Made by a program: the position numbers and the translations under genes. This document shows positions 44,479 to 56,633 of a stretch of DNA of 64,000 nucleotides, piece by piece (position 1 is the stretch's first letter; each line of letters starts with the position of its first letter). Under the pieces are notes generated by a model that ran no database searches, was not told the DNA's origin, and was given only the letters and a program-made list of their open reading frames with translations. Source of the DNA: Conoideocrella luteorostrata (lineage: Eukaryota > Ascomycota > Sordariomycetes > Hypocreales > Clavicipitaceae); contig JASWJB010000075.1 in NCBI GenBank assembly GCA_032433595.1, positions 1-64,000 on the forward strand, read 5' to 3'.

Positions 44479-47148
44479 GTCCCATACGGCTACAGGCAGC
44501 AATGCATCGCCAAACAACACAAACTAAAAACGCAATAGAAGATTAAATATGCAAGAAGCTCATTTATAGTTGCTATCCATTCCCAGAGGTATCGCACCTC
44601 GCATGCTGTATCAAAACTGTACGCGTCCGTCTTTGTGCGGGGAAGATAACAAGGCGTGAGGCATGCTGTTGAGACGAGAATGGCTCCTGCTAGGAAGATC
44701 AGTGTGTTGGATAATAGGGATGCCAGAGATACTGGAGATTAGGGAGTTAACGGAGATACAGAATAAAGAAAAGTGCCATAAGTAGGACGACTTCAGGGCA
44801 TTTGAGGAAGGTTAGAATCATGAATCAATTCGTTTTGAATCCATCTATTTCTGCTGATATCCACTGTTGCAAGTTGCTCTTACATGCTCATGAAGACACA
44901 TAACGCAACACATGCAGCATGCAGCATGCTAAACTCCCATCAAGGACCTCGCCACACCTGGTATTTGCCAGCGATAAGAGAAGCAGGCTACATCCATGCT
45001 GCATGGAGTGTAAGTGACATCGGCGAATTCCAGATGGTCCTGTCTGTGCCTGTTGAGATTAGAGTGGTCCCTCGGAAATCACCGAAGCCTCATATTAGCT
45101 AGAATTGCGTGATAGTGGAAGCAGGTGGTACGATGCCAAGGAATATAGGCCCAAGGCCACTAAATTCAAGGGAATGTTCCGGCTGCTGAAGGATTACATA
45201 TAGGAGGATTACGGAGCTTGCCAGGGCATCATCGTCATCATCGTCATCACCGTCAAGGCTCGTACATTTAATTCGTTTGTGTTCGAGTCCGCCTGTTCCT
45301 GCCGAATGCCGCTGTTGCGAATCGCTCCCTTACATCTATGTAAAGGCACATAACGCAACAGGTGACACCTCCTAATACTGTTCATCAAGTGTGCACTACG
45401 CGACGGGTGAACACCCACTGCTCGTCCCGAACATATTCGGTGGTAGCGTAGCTTGCTTGAGTGGGGGAGGCATGCAGCTTGGCTTCTTCCTACGACGCGC
45501 ATTCTTGGTTCGTAATATAAAAATGCTTTAATGGTATGTACCCATGCATGAATACTATGGTTGGTAGAATACACTTCGTTTTATATAATCCTGTTAGTCA
45601 AGGGAATTTCCCCCGACGAACTAGTTTTTCAGGAAAGAAAAAGACCACAACAGCCCAGTGAAGGCAGTGATAGTGTATCCGTAAGCAGGAATAATTAGAA
45701 GTGCAATTCCAATGCTGTGTGACAGTCGGATCTGTCTTCGGGCGACTTGTCACAAATGTGGAAAGTCAGCAACAAGAATCCCAGCATATAGAGCTCGTAG
45801 GTTTTCTTCTGATCAAATGGTTTATTATTTCAATGTATTCGAATCGGTTGTATCAGATAAATTGTATTGATCTTGAAGCAGCTTCCATTTAACAATTGCA
45901 AAAATGTTGCTTCACGAAGAAGGCATTGTTTTTTTTTTTTTTTCAATTTTGCTCGCAGCTAACTACCCATATAAATGCAACGCAAAAGATGACTCATGTC
46001 ATCGTCAAACGCGACAGATTATGGCATTCTTGCCTACATGCGGAATTTGGATCTTGTGGATGTTCGCCGGGGTGTTTCTCAAGCCCGATAGTCCGCGGCT
46101 GCTGAGTGAGGAGAGAGTCACATGATATATTGGCCCGTATTGTTCTCTGCGGGTGCTGTGGTGATTGCGTGCTGTTCGATAAGCCATGAAAAGTAGATGG
46201 AACTGCTGGTCACATGGAAAGCCAAACTGGGTTACTCTTTAGCCGACCCTAGTCCAAGTTCGTCAATATACATGAATGCTTACTCCGTAGAAAGGTTCAC
46301 ACTAAATCATCGACCCAATGCGGATAGCCCGCCACTCAGCGGGTAGTCAAATTTGTGGGTTCAGGTAGTCTTCGTAAGGCTATCACACTCGTATTCGGAA
46401 ATGAACGAGTTGCGAGATGTGGCACCCCGCAATCCCGTCCCAATCGCCCTTGCCCAGGATGACATGGGTTAGGGAGCCTTCCGCAACTCCGCACGGGCCC
46501 TTACTTACCTTGACTACGCCTTGCCTATATTAGCAGGCACCTTGTGCTGGCCTCCTCGGGGCCGTCTTGAACACCGTTATACCGGCCCCTGGCTGACTTT
46601 CACGTGCATACATACTTACACCACCGTAAACCCGGTGATACTTGTATTATGATGGACTGTGTATTCCAGGTATCCCGACTAGTGTTGCCGATTGGTAACA
46701 GGCGGGGTAGAACTCCTCACAAAGAATGTAGGTTGTTGTTGTTGTTGTCGCCGTGGGTCTGCGGGATAGTCCGCTCAACGCGACCGAGGCATCTCGCACT
46801 CGCTAATCTACCATCGAATCTACTATCGATCTGCAGCCGAATTACATGAGAACAATCTTAAGCGAACAAGACTGAGCTCCGCCACCTGCTTGCGTACCGG
46901 ACTCTGGGATCTCATGCAGCGCGGTGTCTAAGTCGGGGTTCCGACTGCCAACTCTAATGGGCCTGACAGTCCGACTCGCGAACAATCTCGTGTATGCTGA
47001 TGCCATGAATTATATTAGATAGATGCTGCCCAGTTTCACTCGTATGTCATGTTCAATCCACCAGTACAATTCTCTTCATGAAAGCAACGCATTGTCCATC
47101 TTAACGCCAGAGCTTACATGACTCATTAACGGCATCAAGTCTTCAGCC
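44479..47148. other. Long gene-free region with LTR-like repeat
   Basis: Apart from the repeat at 44705-44917 and a decayed partial copy near 45229-45354 (sharing CACATAACGCAACA), I see only short ORFs. A T-run at 45930-45944. The last 500 bases should contain the esterase promoter. Confidence 0.45.
44705..44917 (+). repeat. LTR-like repeat family C
   Basis: Starts TGTTGGATAATAGGGATGCC and ends CACATAACGCAACA (TG...CA). It contains GGAGTTAACGGAGATA, CATAAGTAGGA(C/G)GACTTCAGG and GAGGAAGGT, all present inverted at 52819-53009. No protein region adjoins. Confidence 0.6.
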
Positions 47149-48922
47149 ATGTTGATGTTTCCTGTATCAGCTTCCCTCCTCTGGATAACTACAGTGCTCG
47201 CTTCCCCCACAGGGATTATCGAGGGCCGTGCCGCCAGAACCGCTACGGCTATTATCCCAGCAGGAACAATACTAGGCAATGTCAAGAATGGTATCGAGTC
47301 CTTTAATGGTATTCCGTATGCGAAACCTCCTCTTGGTTCTCTGCGAATGAAGCCGCCTGTGCGTCGAAGCGAATCATTGGAGTTGTTTGACGGCACCGGG
47401 CCTGCAGGTGCTTGTCCGCAGATGCTTTTGTCTACAGACAGCAAGAACTTTCTTCTCGATACTCTTGGGTCCCTTGTCGACTTACCGTTCGTCCAGAATA
47501 TCACTGGGCAGACTGAAGATTGTTTGACAATCACAGTTGCCCGTCCCGAGGGCACAGCTGCTGATGCCAAATTACCCGTCCTCTACTGGATATTTGGGGG
47601 AGCCTTTGAGGTGAGTGGTTTCATGGTTCTCTAATTGATATCAGTCCGTCTAAACTATCATTCGTCAACAGCTCGGATGGTCCTCCATTTACGATGGTTC
47701 CAGCCTGATCAATCACGCCAAGTCCATTAACCAGCCGTTCGTCTTCGTTGCCGTACAATATCGTGTTGCCGGGTATGGCTTCATGCCCGGAAAGGAGATA
47801 ATGGACGAGGGCTCCGGAAATGCCGGGCTTCTAGATCAGCGCATGGGATTAGAGTGGGTGGCCGATAATATTGCTGCGTTTGGGGGCGACCCCGACAAGG
47901 TCACTATTTGGGGCGAATCTGCCGGGGCCATCTCTGTTCTCAACCAGATGGTCATGTACGATGGCGATAACACGTACAAAGGCAAACCACTGTTCCGTGG
48001 AGGCATTATGAACTCAGGAAGCGTTATTCCCGCAGACCCGTTAGATTGTCCCAAGGGTCAAGCGGTATTCGACAAAGTGGCCAAAACTGGTGGCTGTGGC
48101 AGTGCTGCCGATAAGTTGGCGTGCCTTCGAGCTCTTCGTTCCAATGACTTCTTAAAGGCAGTTACATCAGTCCCTGGTTTGTTGTCGTATAGCTCAGTCG
48201 CGCTGTCTTACCTGCCACGACCTGATGGCAAGGTTCTCACTCAATCGCCCGATGCGCTTATTCTGAGCGGGAAGTATGCTCCTGTCCCGGTAATTATTGG
48301 CGACCAGGAAGACGAAGGCACACTATTTGGCCTCTTCCAGCCGAATCTCACCACAACAAGCCAATTTGTGGACTATCTTGCATCATATTATTTTGCAGGT
48401 GCATCCAAAGATCAACTCACCCAGCTAGTAAAGATTTATGGGGACGGCATACCCGCCATCATAGATGGCAGCCCCTTTGATACCGGACTGATCAACGAAA
48501 TCTCTCCCGGCTTCAAGCGAAGGTCCGCCATTCTCGGTGATCTAGTATTCACACTGACTCGGCGTGTCTTCCTTACAGGGACTAGTGTCCTGCATCCCGA
48601 TATTCCCTCGTGGTCTTATCTCTCGTCATACGATAAAGGCACTCCAATTTTAGGCACATTCCACGGGTCTGATCTCATTCAAGTCTTCTACGGGATCAAA
48701 GATAATTACGCCGCGAATATTATTCGCACGTACTACACGAATTTTTTGTACAATTTGGATCCCAATGTTGGGTATTCAGGCAAGTATCCCAATTGGCCTC
48801 GTTGGTCAGACGACAACAGCCTCGCGCACTTTTTTGCCGGCCGATCTGGACTTTTGAAGGACGATTTTAGGCAGGCTGCGTTTAAGTGGATAACGAACCA
48901 TATCTCAGTACTACGATTTTGA
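47149..48922 (+). CDS. Secreted type-B carboxylesterase / lipase
   Basis: Alpha/beta hydrolase of the type-B carboxylesterase family (Candida rugosa lipase-like), 570 aa, two exons (47149-47610 and 47672-48922), intron in phase 0. A signal peptide is visible (MLMFPVSASLLWITTVLASP; ATG at 47155 is also possible). SFNGIPYAKPPLGSLRMKPP is the usual entrance motif; the oxyanion-type YWIFGGAF lies at the exon end; QTEDCL is the conserved disulphide Cys motif; the nucleophile is in TIWGESAGAISV; the acid is probably Glu in DQEDEGTLF and the base His in GTFHGSDL. It should hydrolyse esters or acylglycerols outside the cell. Length and motifs are complete, so it is probably functional. The immediate neighbours are non-coding. 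Confidence 0.92.
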
Positions 48923-50975
48923 TGCTAAATATTTTTTTAAATAAAAAAATTATTGAATGCAGCGCGCGCTAGCTGACGCTGCTCGCCAAAGCTGGCTTGA
49001 TTCGGCCAAGGGGGTTAGTTGCCAGTATTAGAGTTAGTTCTTAAATTAATAAATCCTCTTAAAATTTTAGCATCTGATTGGGAAGCGACATTTGTCTGTC
49101 TGCGCACGGGTTTCTTATTGCTAATAAGCAGGCTTTTACTATCCCTAAACCCCGAGGCGTTTCTCTTAGGTTACAGCATTCGCCTCGACTAGTCACTCTA
49201 GAGGTTTAATCTTAGGCAATAATTTCTATTATTTGTCGAAACGATCCATAATAAGCGCAAGATTATCTCCACAATATACTATTTCGCCATCGTCGCTGTA
49301 TTGCAGGAGGAACAATGGTGGCTCCGTTCGAGCCATCACTCTACTATAGTATAGAAGGGCACGTAACTCAAAGATAGAATTAGACCCAACTGTTAGATAC
49401 TCCAATCTAAGTGCCTTGGATCGACACCCCACACGGTCAGAAATTTCTGATCCTGATGAGGCTTAGTAGAGGCGGGCAGCCGAAGTACGACTGGCGCACA
49501 GCCACTTCCACTACTTTGAGTAAAAGCCTTCATACTGCGAGTGGAGAGTGGTGACGGCACCCGTTTTTTTTGTTTACTGGTGGACTATTACAGGTTCTCA
49601 GAAGATGTTTGTGCTGGTAGTTACGCTATAATATCCACTATTATACGAAGTACGGGTGGAGTTTCTCGTATCCGTTAATTGCCGCAAAAGAGGTTAATTA
49701 ACTTCGCGCTAGTTGTATTTCGGCTGTCCAAGCGCTTTGTTCGTAGAAATACAAGTAAGCTTAAATATATTACGCTATAACATCTACATGAAGTACGCGA
49801 TGGAAATGCGTCTGTTCTCGTAATCTAAATCCCCAAAGTACGGTGCGGGTTTTGCGGCGGTAGGCTGTTTTATCTGCCCATTAACGTGCAAGCGTGTTTT
49901 TGTGTTCCTCCCTACCGTAAAAAGTGCTGCGCCACTCTCAAGCACTTAGTAACCACCGTTTCGGGAGCTTGCTTCAATACCGAGTAAGGATTCACCTTCC
50001 AAGTCAGTATCGGGATCGACGCTGGCTGAACCTTATCATGCGGGGTTCGCAATCCCTTTTTGGTGGCGCCGGTGCCGATTAATGGAATTTTAAATGCCAA
50101 GGCTCCAAGTGTAAGAGCAATGTCTCCACAGCAGCTCCATTATTAGCAGCTGTACTCCGTAGTTTCTTATATGTATTAGTTACCGCAAAAGAAGCTAGTA
50201 GGTTCATTACGGAGCAGCTAACGTATTAGTAGTTTACTCCGTAAAGGGATAAGATTAATATATTAGTGATACTAGAAACATTCTACTACTGTGGATCACG
50301 TACCTTTCGCGAATATATTACCTAATACAGTTAGGCTACTAAACAGAAAGCCTGTTCACTTAGTATAGTGAAAGTAGCTTTGCGCTGGTCGTATTTCGGC
50401 TGTCCGAGCGCTTTCTACGTAGACATGCAAGCCTAAGCGTGTTCAACTAGTAGGATGCTTATTTTATTGCACGTGCTCTCACTAATTCATATTATGGAGG
50501 CATGTCTCGTATCCGTTCAAACTTTAAACGCCGTAAAATTGTCAAATGGGTCATTCGCAATATAACTTATGTATTAGCAGCCAAGGGAACAAAATCAGCA
50601 TCCTAGGAGGGATACGACACATATTTTACTACGATGAATTGGGTAACGCCTATTCGCAAATTGCCTAATTAATTTAGGTTACAAAGCAAAAATTCGAGTT
50701 ACTAAAACGTAATAGAAGTGGAAGTGGAAGTGGCTGATCGCAGACGCTATCTTGACTGTCCGAGTGTTTTGCACGTATACTTAATCTGGGATGTCCAATA
50801 GGGTGCTTTTCCTGTTACATGTGTTCTAATCATTAACATATCTGTGGGCTATTCATTCAAAATTGCCGATCAACTTAGAAATGCTAGGTGAAGGAGCGAG
50901 TAGTATTAGCGTATAGTTCTATACGAACGGATAGTGCTAGCTTAGGTGTACTTTAGTATGGTAGGACCAATATCT
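48923..50975. other. AT-rich gene-free region with degenerate repeats
   Basis: No gene recognised. Holds three spaced copies of a degenerate unit (see repeat entry), several CTCCGTA/TACGGAG words, and many TTAATTA-type AT islands. It forms the upstream region of the secreted protein gene at 51.06 kb. Confidence 0.5.
49705..50800 (+). repeat. Three degenerate copies of a dispersed unit
   Basis: The series GCGCT(A/G)GT(T/C)GTATTTCGGCTGTCC, (A/G)AGCGCTTT, then (T/C)GTAGA(A/C)AT(A/G)CAAG recurs at about 49707 and 50382, and as ACTGTCCGAGTGTTTTGCAC at about 50755. Around each copy sit ATTAACTTA- and CATCTACATGAAGTACGCG-like words. Copies are 670 and 370 bp apart and are quite diverged. Confidence 0.5.
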
Positions 50976-50983
50976 ATATAAAG
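50976..50983 (+). promoter_or_regulatory. TATA box
   Basis: TATATAAA lies 87 bp before the ATG at 51063 and only 15 bp before an upstream in-frame ATG (50991). Transcription would be expected to start about 30 bp downstream, past 50991, which supports 51063 as the start of the secreted protein. Confidence 0.6.
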
Positions 50984-51062
50984 GAGCCTCATGTCATCGG
51001 TTCAAAACAGCCTATTATTGTTTATTAAGGACCTAGCTGCATACAATTCTCTAACAGTCACT

Positions 51063-51839
51063 ATGTTTCCAACCCTAATTATCGCGGTTACATTATGTAT
51101 GCTTCAAACTGTCAGAGCTGGCACTTTGAATCGTGGTCAAATTAAAGCTATAACGGATGAATTGAAGCAGTCCCTCACCATCAGTTCTAAGAAACCACCC
51201 TACTATGACAAAACATTCAAGACTGAACCATCATGCGTCTCGCATTACTTTTCCTGCCACCAAACCGAGTTCTTCTACCGCCACTTTCTCAGGAAAGTCT
51301 ACTCCATCGATATTGTATACACGTCTCACACCGAACGAAAGGAGTACAACACCAACAATAAACCTCTCACTTTCAAGGTTACTACATCAACTACAAACAC
51401 AGTTTCAAGTACCTCTGGATGGAATATTGGTGGAAAGGTTTCAGGAACCATATCACCGATAGAGCTCGAAATCAATGGAGACTTTTCTAAATCCGACACT
51501 ACTTCACACTCAGAAACCTCTACAGTGGAGAATGATGTTACATGTGATCCGGGTTACGAATGCTCTATTGATACTTTGACCTTTTATGCCGTTATTTCTG
51601 GTCTTTGCTCTACAGAGCCCTACGTCAGGTGTGAAGAAGAAGGCAACATATGTCTTTGGAAGAGCCCCCTTGGATGTGGTCAATACGTAGATCACTACAA
51701 CCGAAACTGTTTCGATGGTCGTCATGAAATTGAACCTTTGAACTGCAATGCTACATTTCCGATTTATGATGACACGGGAAAGCCGTTGAGCCGCATTCTT
51801 GTATCGTCCAAGAAGCTGGCTAAAAAGGCTGCGCTATAG
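51063..51839 (+). CDS. Secreted Cys-rich protein with aerolysin-like core pattern
   Basis: Single exon, 258 aa from ATG 51063. Residues 1-20 form a classical signal peptide (MFPTLIIAVTLCMLQTVRAG). The mature protein has about ten Cys (SCVSHYFSCHQ, VTCDPGYECSI, GLCSTEPYVRC, GNICLWKSPLGCG, NCFDG, LNC). The middle alternates Thr/Ser and hydrophobic residues (TFKVTTSTTNTVSSTSGWNI, GGKVSGTISPIELEINGDF, SKSDTTSHSETSTVENDVTC), the pattern typical of the long amphipathic strands of aerolysin/ETX-MTX2-type beta-pore-forming proteins. A lytic or membrane-active role is therefore possible but is only inferred. A basic tail (SSKKLAKKAAL) closes it. The frame is also open upstream from 50991, but the TATA box position and the signal peptide favour 51063. 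No immunity-type neighbour is evident. Confidence 0.72.
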   Translation: MFPTLIIAVTLCMLQTVRAGTLNRGQIKAITDELKQSLTISSKKPPYYDKTFKTEPSCVSHYFSCHQTEFFYRHFLRKVYSIDIVYTSHTERKEYNTNNKPLTFKVTTSTTNTVSSTSGWNIGGKVSGTISPIELEINGDFSKSDTTSHSETSTVENDVTCDPGYECSIDTLTFYAVISGLCSTEPYVRCEEEGNICLWKSPLGCGQYVDHYNRNCFDGRHEIEPLNCNATFPIYDDTGKPLSRILVSSKKLAKKAAL

Positions 51840-53551
51840 GAAGCAGGGCCTCTATAGGGTACGAACGCGTTGGGCCTAACTGTGACGGCGATAAATCTCG
51901 CCCAAGATTTATGTTGGCAGATATTACAAGACGTTGTACTAAGCAATTGGTTACGTTTCATGTTTATTGATAGACCAGAGGTTATAAACAAATGTTATTT
52001 TCAATGTATCGATGGATTAAAGTAAATTATCGTGCTGAGAACTGGCCAACTAACTATCTAGAGAGTGAAAATGGTGGTGCCTCTACGTGGTTCACCTTGG
52101 GCTCACCCGAACACGAGTGTGCATATCAATAACCTGGTTCAATAGTGAGTGGGCAACGGCGGAGAGGTCAAGGCCCTTCTGCTGATAGAGCGCCGGAAAG
52201 GCTGCTCTTAGTCAAAACATGGGGCTGTAGGTTGTTGGCTACCTGCTACTAGTAGTTTTCTGGCATGTTCCTGCAGTGGCAGTGCATTTTCATTAATTGG
52301 TGCGCAGAAATCCTCTGAGCAGTGTGGTCTTTGCACCTTTTGTCCGCGCATGCCGTTTCTGGCTGCCACTGTAGCTCGCGCGTGGCCATGAGCTGCTTTG
52401 CATGTGATCTTCCGACTTCAAGGCAGCTGCGGTATGTATATCTTTGCAGGCATACTCGATGCACCAAGATATATCCCTACACAAAGGCTTTCCTGTGCTT
52501 GGGGTATAGATAATCTGCCAATAGCAGCTGCAAGCTTGTTGGGTGTGACATTACTAGCTTTTCAGACAAATTAGAATGCTATATTCTCGTTCACATACCA
52601 CCTGTATTCAAACTGCAATGAACATTTCAAGGCCAAGTTTTGTTTGAAGCTGCCTGCGGCCACGAAGCTTGACTAATAGTAAGGCGCCTTCAAAGTGGAA
52701 GCCGCAAGCAAGCCGGCCCATGATTGTCGCCGTGATGGTTTTAAATAGGCTTAATAAAATAACGGAAGACAATGTCGAATCCTCGGTTACGGCTACTGGG
52801 TCACATAATGCTGTTGGAAGCAACAGATATGAATTCGAGTGGTCATGATAGTGTGTATATTGAAGAAGTAGATGATGATTGTGACCTTCCTCGAATGCCC
52901 TGAAGTCCTCCTACTTATAGCACCTTTCTTCCTTCCATATCTCCGTTAACTCCCTGATCTCCAGTATCTTCCTAATCTCTAGTATCTCCGGCATCCCTAC
53001 TATCCAACAAATACATGCACCGTCGACTTCTAATTTAATGCTATTGAGGACTCGCTATTGAGGACTCAGATTGAGCGTTGGTGACAAGAACCTCCATGAA
53101 TGTCAAATTCAACGTTCAAAATGCGCAGATATCCATAGCATGCTTTGATTGTCAACTGCTTCATCTTATGGGGGCGGCTCTTGTGTTCATCTACCGCCAT
53201 GACATATCCAACAACCCAGTCATGGCTGATCGATGTGGCTGTGGTTTGGGCTCACGCTAGATCCTGTACACCGGCTGCTGCCTAGACCAACCCCGCAGTG
53301 ATAGACAAGTTTGTGCCCCTCTTTTCTGAGCTGGTTAGGTCGAGGACCACCAAATGCTCAATTCCACAGGCGGTAGGGCTCATGTCCCTCTTTTATTTTT
53401 TGCCTTGGTTTAACCGCAACTTCGGCGGGCAGCAAAAATAATTTCCAAGGCATTTTCATGCAGAGTAATAAAGTTTATTTGATCAACTTCCAGAGCACAT
53501 ATTATATGCTTATCATTGAAGAGAAAAGTTGGGTGGAACCGGATCGATACA
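51840..53551. other. Gene-free region with inverted LTR-like repeat
   Basis: Contains the inverted family C repeat (52819-53009). The direct repeat of ATTGAGGACTC occurs twice at 53043-53070. No gene recognised. Confidence 0.45.
52819..53009 (-). repeat. LTR-like repeat family C, inverted copy
   Basis: On the minus strand it begins TGTTGGATAGTAGGGATGCC and parallels 44705-44917 through GATACT(A/G)GAGATTAGG, GGGAGTTAACGGAGATA, TATAAGTAGGAGGACTTCAG and GAGGAAGGT. It carries an additional 20-bp internal duplication of AGATACTxGAGAT. Confidence 0.6.
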
Positions 53552-54746
53552 ATGGATTTGAACGAACTCGTTCACGATATATCAACCAAGCTAGAGGTAG
53601 AAATCTCTGACGTGAGTGGGCTGATGGATGGCCAGTCTCATCAGATTTACCAGCTAAAGTATCCAAGAGGTGAGGTTTGGAGTTTAAGAATTCCCAAGAC
53701 TGAGGCGGCGGCTTCAATCGGCAAGAGGGGGATGTCGGTTCTTAATCATCTCAAAAAAGTGCAGCCAGCCCTCCAGGTCCCTAAACCGATTTACCAGTCT
53801 AATGAATACGCCTTGTTAAGTTTTCTGGACGGCGACACACTGGGTGCTTGGGATTCAGCTAAGCTACCGGAAAAGCGACGACACCAGCTTCTTAATAGCC
53901 TTGCAGCGTTTTTGTTCGAGTTATGGTTGTCACCCGCTCCCCAATCAGGTAAAAAGTTGATGAAAACCAAGTTTTATGTTATACAGGTCTTTGCTAACTT
54001 GGCTACGAACCAAGTATGCTCAAAGAGCTATAGGGAATGGCTCCGTGACGAAATAGATAAAGCTTTTCTCCGTTCATTGCCAGAGAGCTCTGGATGGGGG
54101 GATCCTCTCACCTTTCTCTATCGACGCGCCAACATGGAGTCCGTTATCGCAGTAGGAAATTGCGTCAAAGTCGCTGTCAGGCATGGCGATCTAAACGCCT
54201 GGAATATTATTGTTGACGAAGAGGGTATCTCTGGGTGAGTATAAACTACAAGCTTCGGAAGCATCCAGTCTGATAATCCATAGCAGCCTCACAAGACTAA
54301 TAATATTTCTAAACAGGGTGATTGACTGGGACACAGCACAATACGTACCCATGCCAGCTGCGGTTCACCATCCCCTTTTTATAGCAGATATTCCCGGCTG
54401 GTCTAACGACATTCCCGAAGGAATGACGTTTCAAGAAGATCGAGCTTACCTAGAAGTGATGCTTCACAAGCTGGCTACAGAGCGGCGTGACTCAAACGGC
54501 CTTTGGATCGCCGACCTTCTCAAGACTTCCTGTGAACGGCAATTTTTTGAGCTCTCTCTTCGCAACAAGCGGATAAATATTTGTTATATCGACATGAGGA
54601 TTGAAAATACAATGGTCGACAAAGCTGTCGTCAAAGAGCAGTTGGACGCGTTACTTTCTATTAGCCCTAAGTTTCGAGGGCACCCCGACATCTTGAAATT
54701 ATATTTGCGTTTAGATGGCGGTGGTTCTGTCCTATTAAACTCTTAA
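53552..54746 (+). CDS. APH-family (aminoglycoside phosphotransferase-like) kinase
   Basis: Protein-kinase-like phosphotransferase, 370 aa, two exons (53552-54234 and 54317-54746); the intron with GTGAGT donor joins EEGISG|VIDWDTAQYVP in frame. N-lobe: LMDGQSHQIYQLKY (nucleotide loop), VWSLRIPKTEAA with the ATP-binding Lys. C-lobe: VAVRHGDLNAWNIIVDE (Brenner motif, catalytic Asp and Asn) and VIDWD with the metal-binding Asp. Helix-rich C-terminus follows. Such fungal enzymes phosphorylate small molecules or are of unknown substrate; antibiotic resistance should not be assumed. The ATG at 53552 was chosen because the frame upstream (53516) adds only 12 poorly fitting residues. Intact. Confidence 0.87.
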
Positions 54747-55806
54747 CTATTGGCAGCATATGATCGTAGCTGCAATTGAAATACTAGAGGTTAGGTTACC
54801 GCGGGCGCGGAGTCCGCTTATCAAAATCTTGACTACACCGTGATGTGAAATGTCACATTGAGCAAGACCAAGGGGTCTCGTACCATCAAATTCCTTCCCT
54901 TAGCTTCGGGTAAGATGGCATAATTCTAGCGGGATGGCTCTGCATTAACTCGGGGGCAATAAAATTACATTTATTGCTCAAGGGAAATGTTTAGTAGTGC
55001 AACCTATCAGCATAGCTTATGCTAACAAGCGAGTGTGATCTAAAGCAAAGTTCCCACCACTTAGGGGAGCAGTCGCTAGTGCATTATGGGTCTTGCAGCG
55101 CCTATCAACTTTGCTGCTGCCCCCCCAAGAGTGTAAATGGGACTGTTGTCGGAAGCGACAGTATGGAAGTGAATTAGAAGGAAAAATTTATAAGCATGTA
55201 AATAGATGAATACTGACGATGATGATTGATGATCTGATTGCCCGTCAAGAGGTATGTACCGTTGGAATGTCACATCATCTCAGCAAATTTGTCTGTCTCT
55301 CTAGAAACAGCACTTTTTCGCGGTCCACCTCGAAGTTTAATTTCTTCTCGGAAGCTGAAATGGGCTGATCCAAAGGCCCAAGCCTCAAGTCTCTGGAGCC
55401 ACCTTGCGCATCCCCGTCGTCAACCTGCTCATACCACTTGTGAAAACCGTAAGCCCACACAGCCCACACACCGTCTCGCTTACAAAGACCGAGTTGTTAC
55501 AGCCATTAGCAAACTTAAAGATGATGCATGACATCCGCCCTACGAACCCGAGCTAACCCGGCAGTCAGCCTGCACCGACTGCATTAAGCGACATGAGAAG
55601 GCTGTGGACGGAGGTTCGATATCTGTAAGGAGAACTCCCTGGAAACAAACCGATAGAGTCACGTGTAGTCACGTGTACACGCAAACGACAGTTGGACCAT
55701 TGCCCCTCTAATACTTCTCCCTTCCACATATCGCACATGTCGCACATGTCGTCCTACACTACACTTCAGTCCAAACTTCTTATCACAACACTATCCATTT
55801 GCCACC
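54747..55806. other. Intergenic region
   Basis: Mostly without signal. A 97-codon plus ORF (55238-55531) is basic and ends AYKDRVVTAISKLKDD, not enough to name a family. The stretch before 55807 is CT/CA-rich like a 5' leader. Confidence 0.4.
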
Positions 55807-56016
55807 ATGCTGAGCGTAACCGAATACCAGCAGAAATATGACGAGATCTCAGCGATTCGCGACGCAGCAAAATCGGATTACACTCTATCCAACGCCAGGA
55901 AGCGGGAGATAGCCCGGGAGTACACAGCCGCTCGCAAGGACCTCATGGCCGCTTCCAAGGCCGCCATGGCTGCTGCAGCGCAGGCATCGGCCACTACTCC
56001 CTCCAAAACTCCCTAG
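55807..56016 (+). CDS. Small Ala/Lys-rich helical protein, 69 aa
   Basis: The ATG at 55807 sits in a perfect GCCACCATG context after a CA/CT-rich leader. The protein starts MLSVTEYQQKYDEISAIRDA and is nearly all helix-forming (heptad-like charges, then an Ala-rich DLMAASKAAMAAAAQAS), ending ATTPSKTP. No signal peptide. A repeated-Ala C-terminus might favour coiled-coil or nucleic-acid contact, but no family is recognised. Followed at 56124 by 13-bp repeats. Confidence 0.5.
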   Translation: MLSVTEYQQKYDEISAIRDAAKSDYTLSNARKREIAREYTAARKDLMAASKAAMAAAAQASATTPSKTP

Positions 56017-56123
56017 AGTTTGGTTGATTAATATTTTCGCTCTCGCGCAGCCAAGATAGCCGCGACTGCAATGTCGACCAGCACAGGCAGGGACTTCAAG
56101 TGGCGGGCGGTCCAAGACAGCGT

Positions 56124-56176
56124 GATTACAGCAGGATTACGGCAGGATTACGGCAGGCTTACAGCAAGATTACAGC
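56124..56176. repeat. 13-bp tandem repeat, about four copies
   Basis: GATTAC(A/G)GCAG recurs about every 13 bp: four full units and a partly changed fifth (GCTTACAGCAA). Confidence 0.7.
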
Positions 56177-56633
56177 TGGGCAGCGGAGTGGCAGCATCTA
56201 CATAGCATATCTTGCTAACAGAATCGGAGGGGGTTTAAACTAACTACGGAGGATATAGGAGCCGAGCGGGGAGAAGAGGCAGAGCACATTTTGACGGAGA
56301 GTTGGGCACTTGGAAACTTGGTGTCTACCGGAAAAAGGCAGAATGCAGATTGCCGAATGCAGATTGCAGAATGTACAGGAGAGACACAAGCACACACAAG
56401 CCAGTTAGTCTACGTTGCAATTGCGGATTTCATGGCATTGCTACTATCTCTGCTAAATATCATGTACGCTTGTCGAGCAAGACTCGCCAACAAATATATC
56501 GACTTTACGTGTTATGAGTGACCTAGTCGCGTCATGGTGATGAAAGTCGCTCTGCCGTGGTGCTGTGGTGCTGTGGTGAAATGCTCTGCGACAACTCACC
56601 CAGCACCAACCGATTCACTCTGTGCAAATCACT

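Noticed and set aside
53552..54746. Antibiotic-resistance gene
   Set aside because: Carries the APH fold motifs, but fungal members of this family act on varied or unknown substrates; nothing ties it to aminoglycosides.
55238..55531. Linker-histone-like ORF
   Set aside because: Only the final AYKDRVVTAISKLK resembles such a helix; too little to support a gene.
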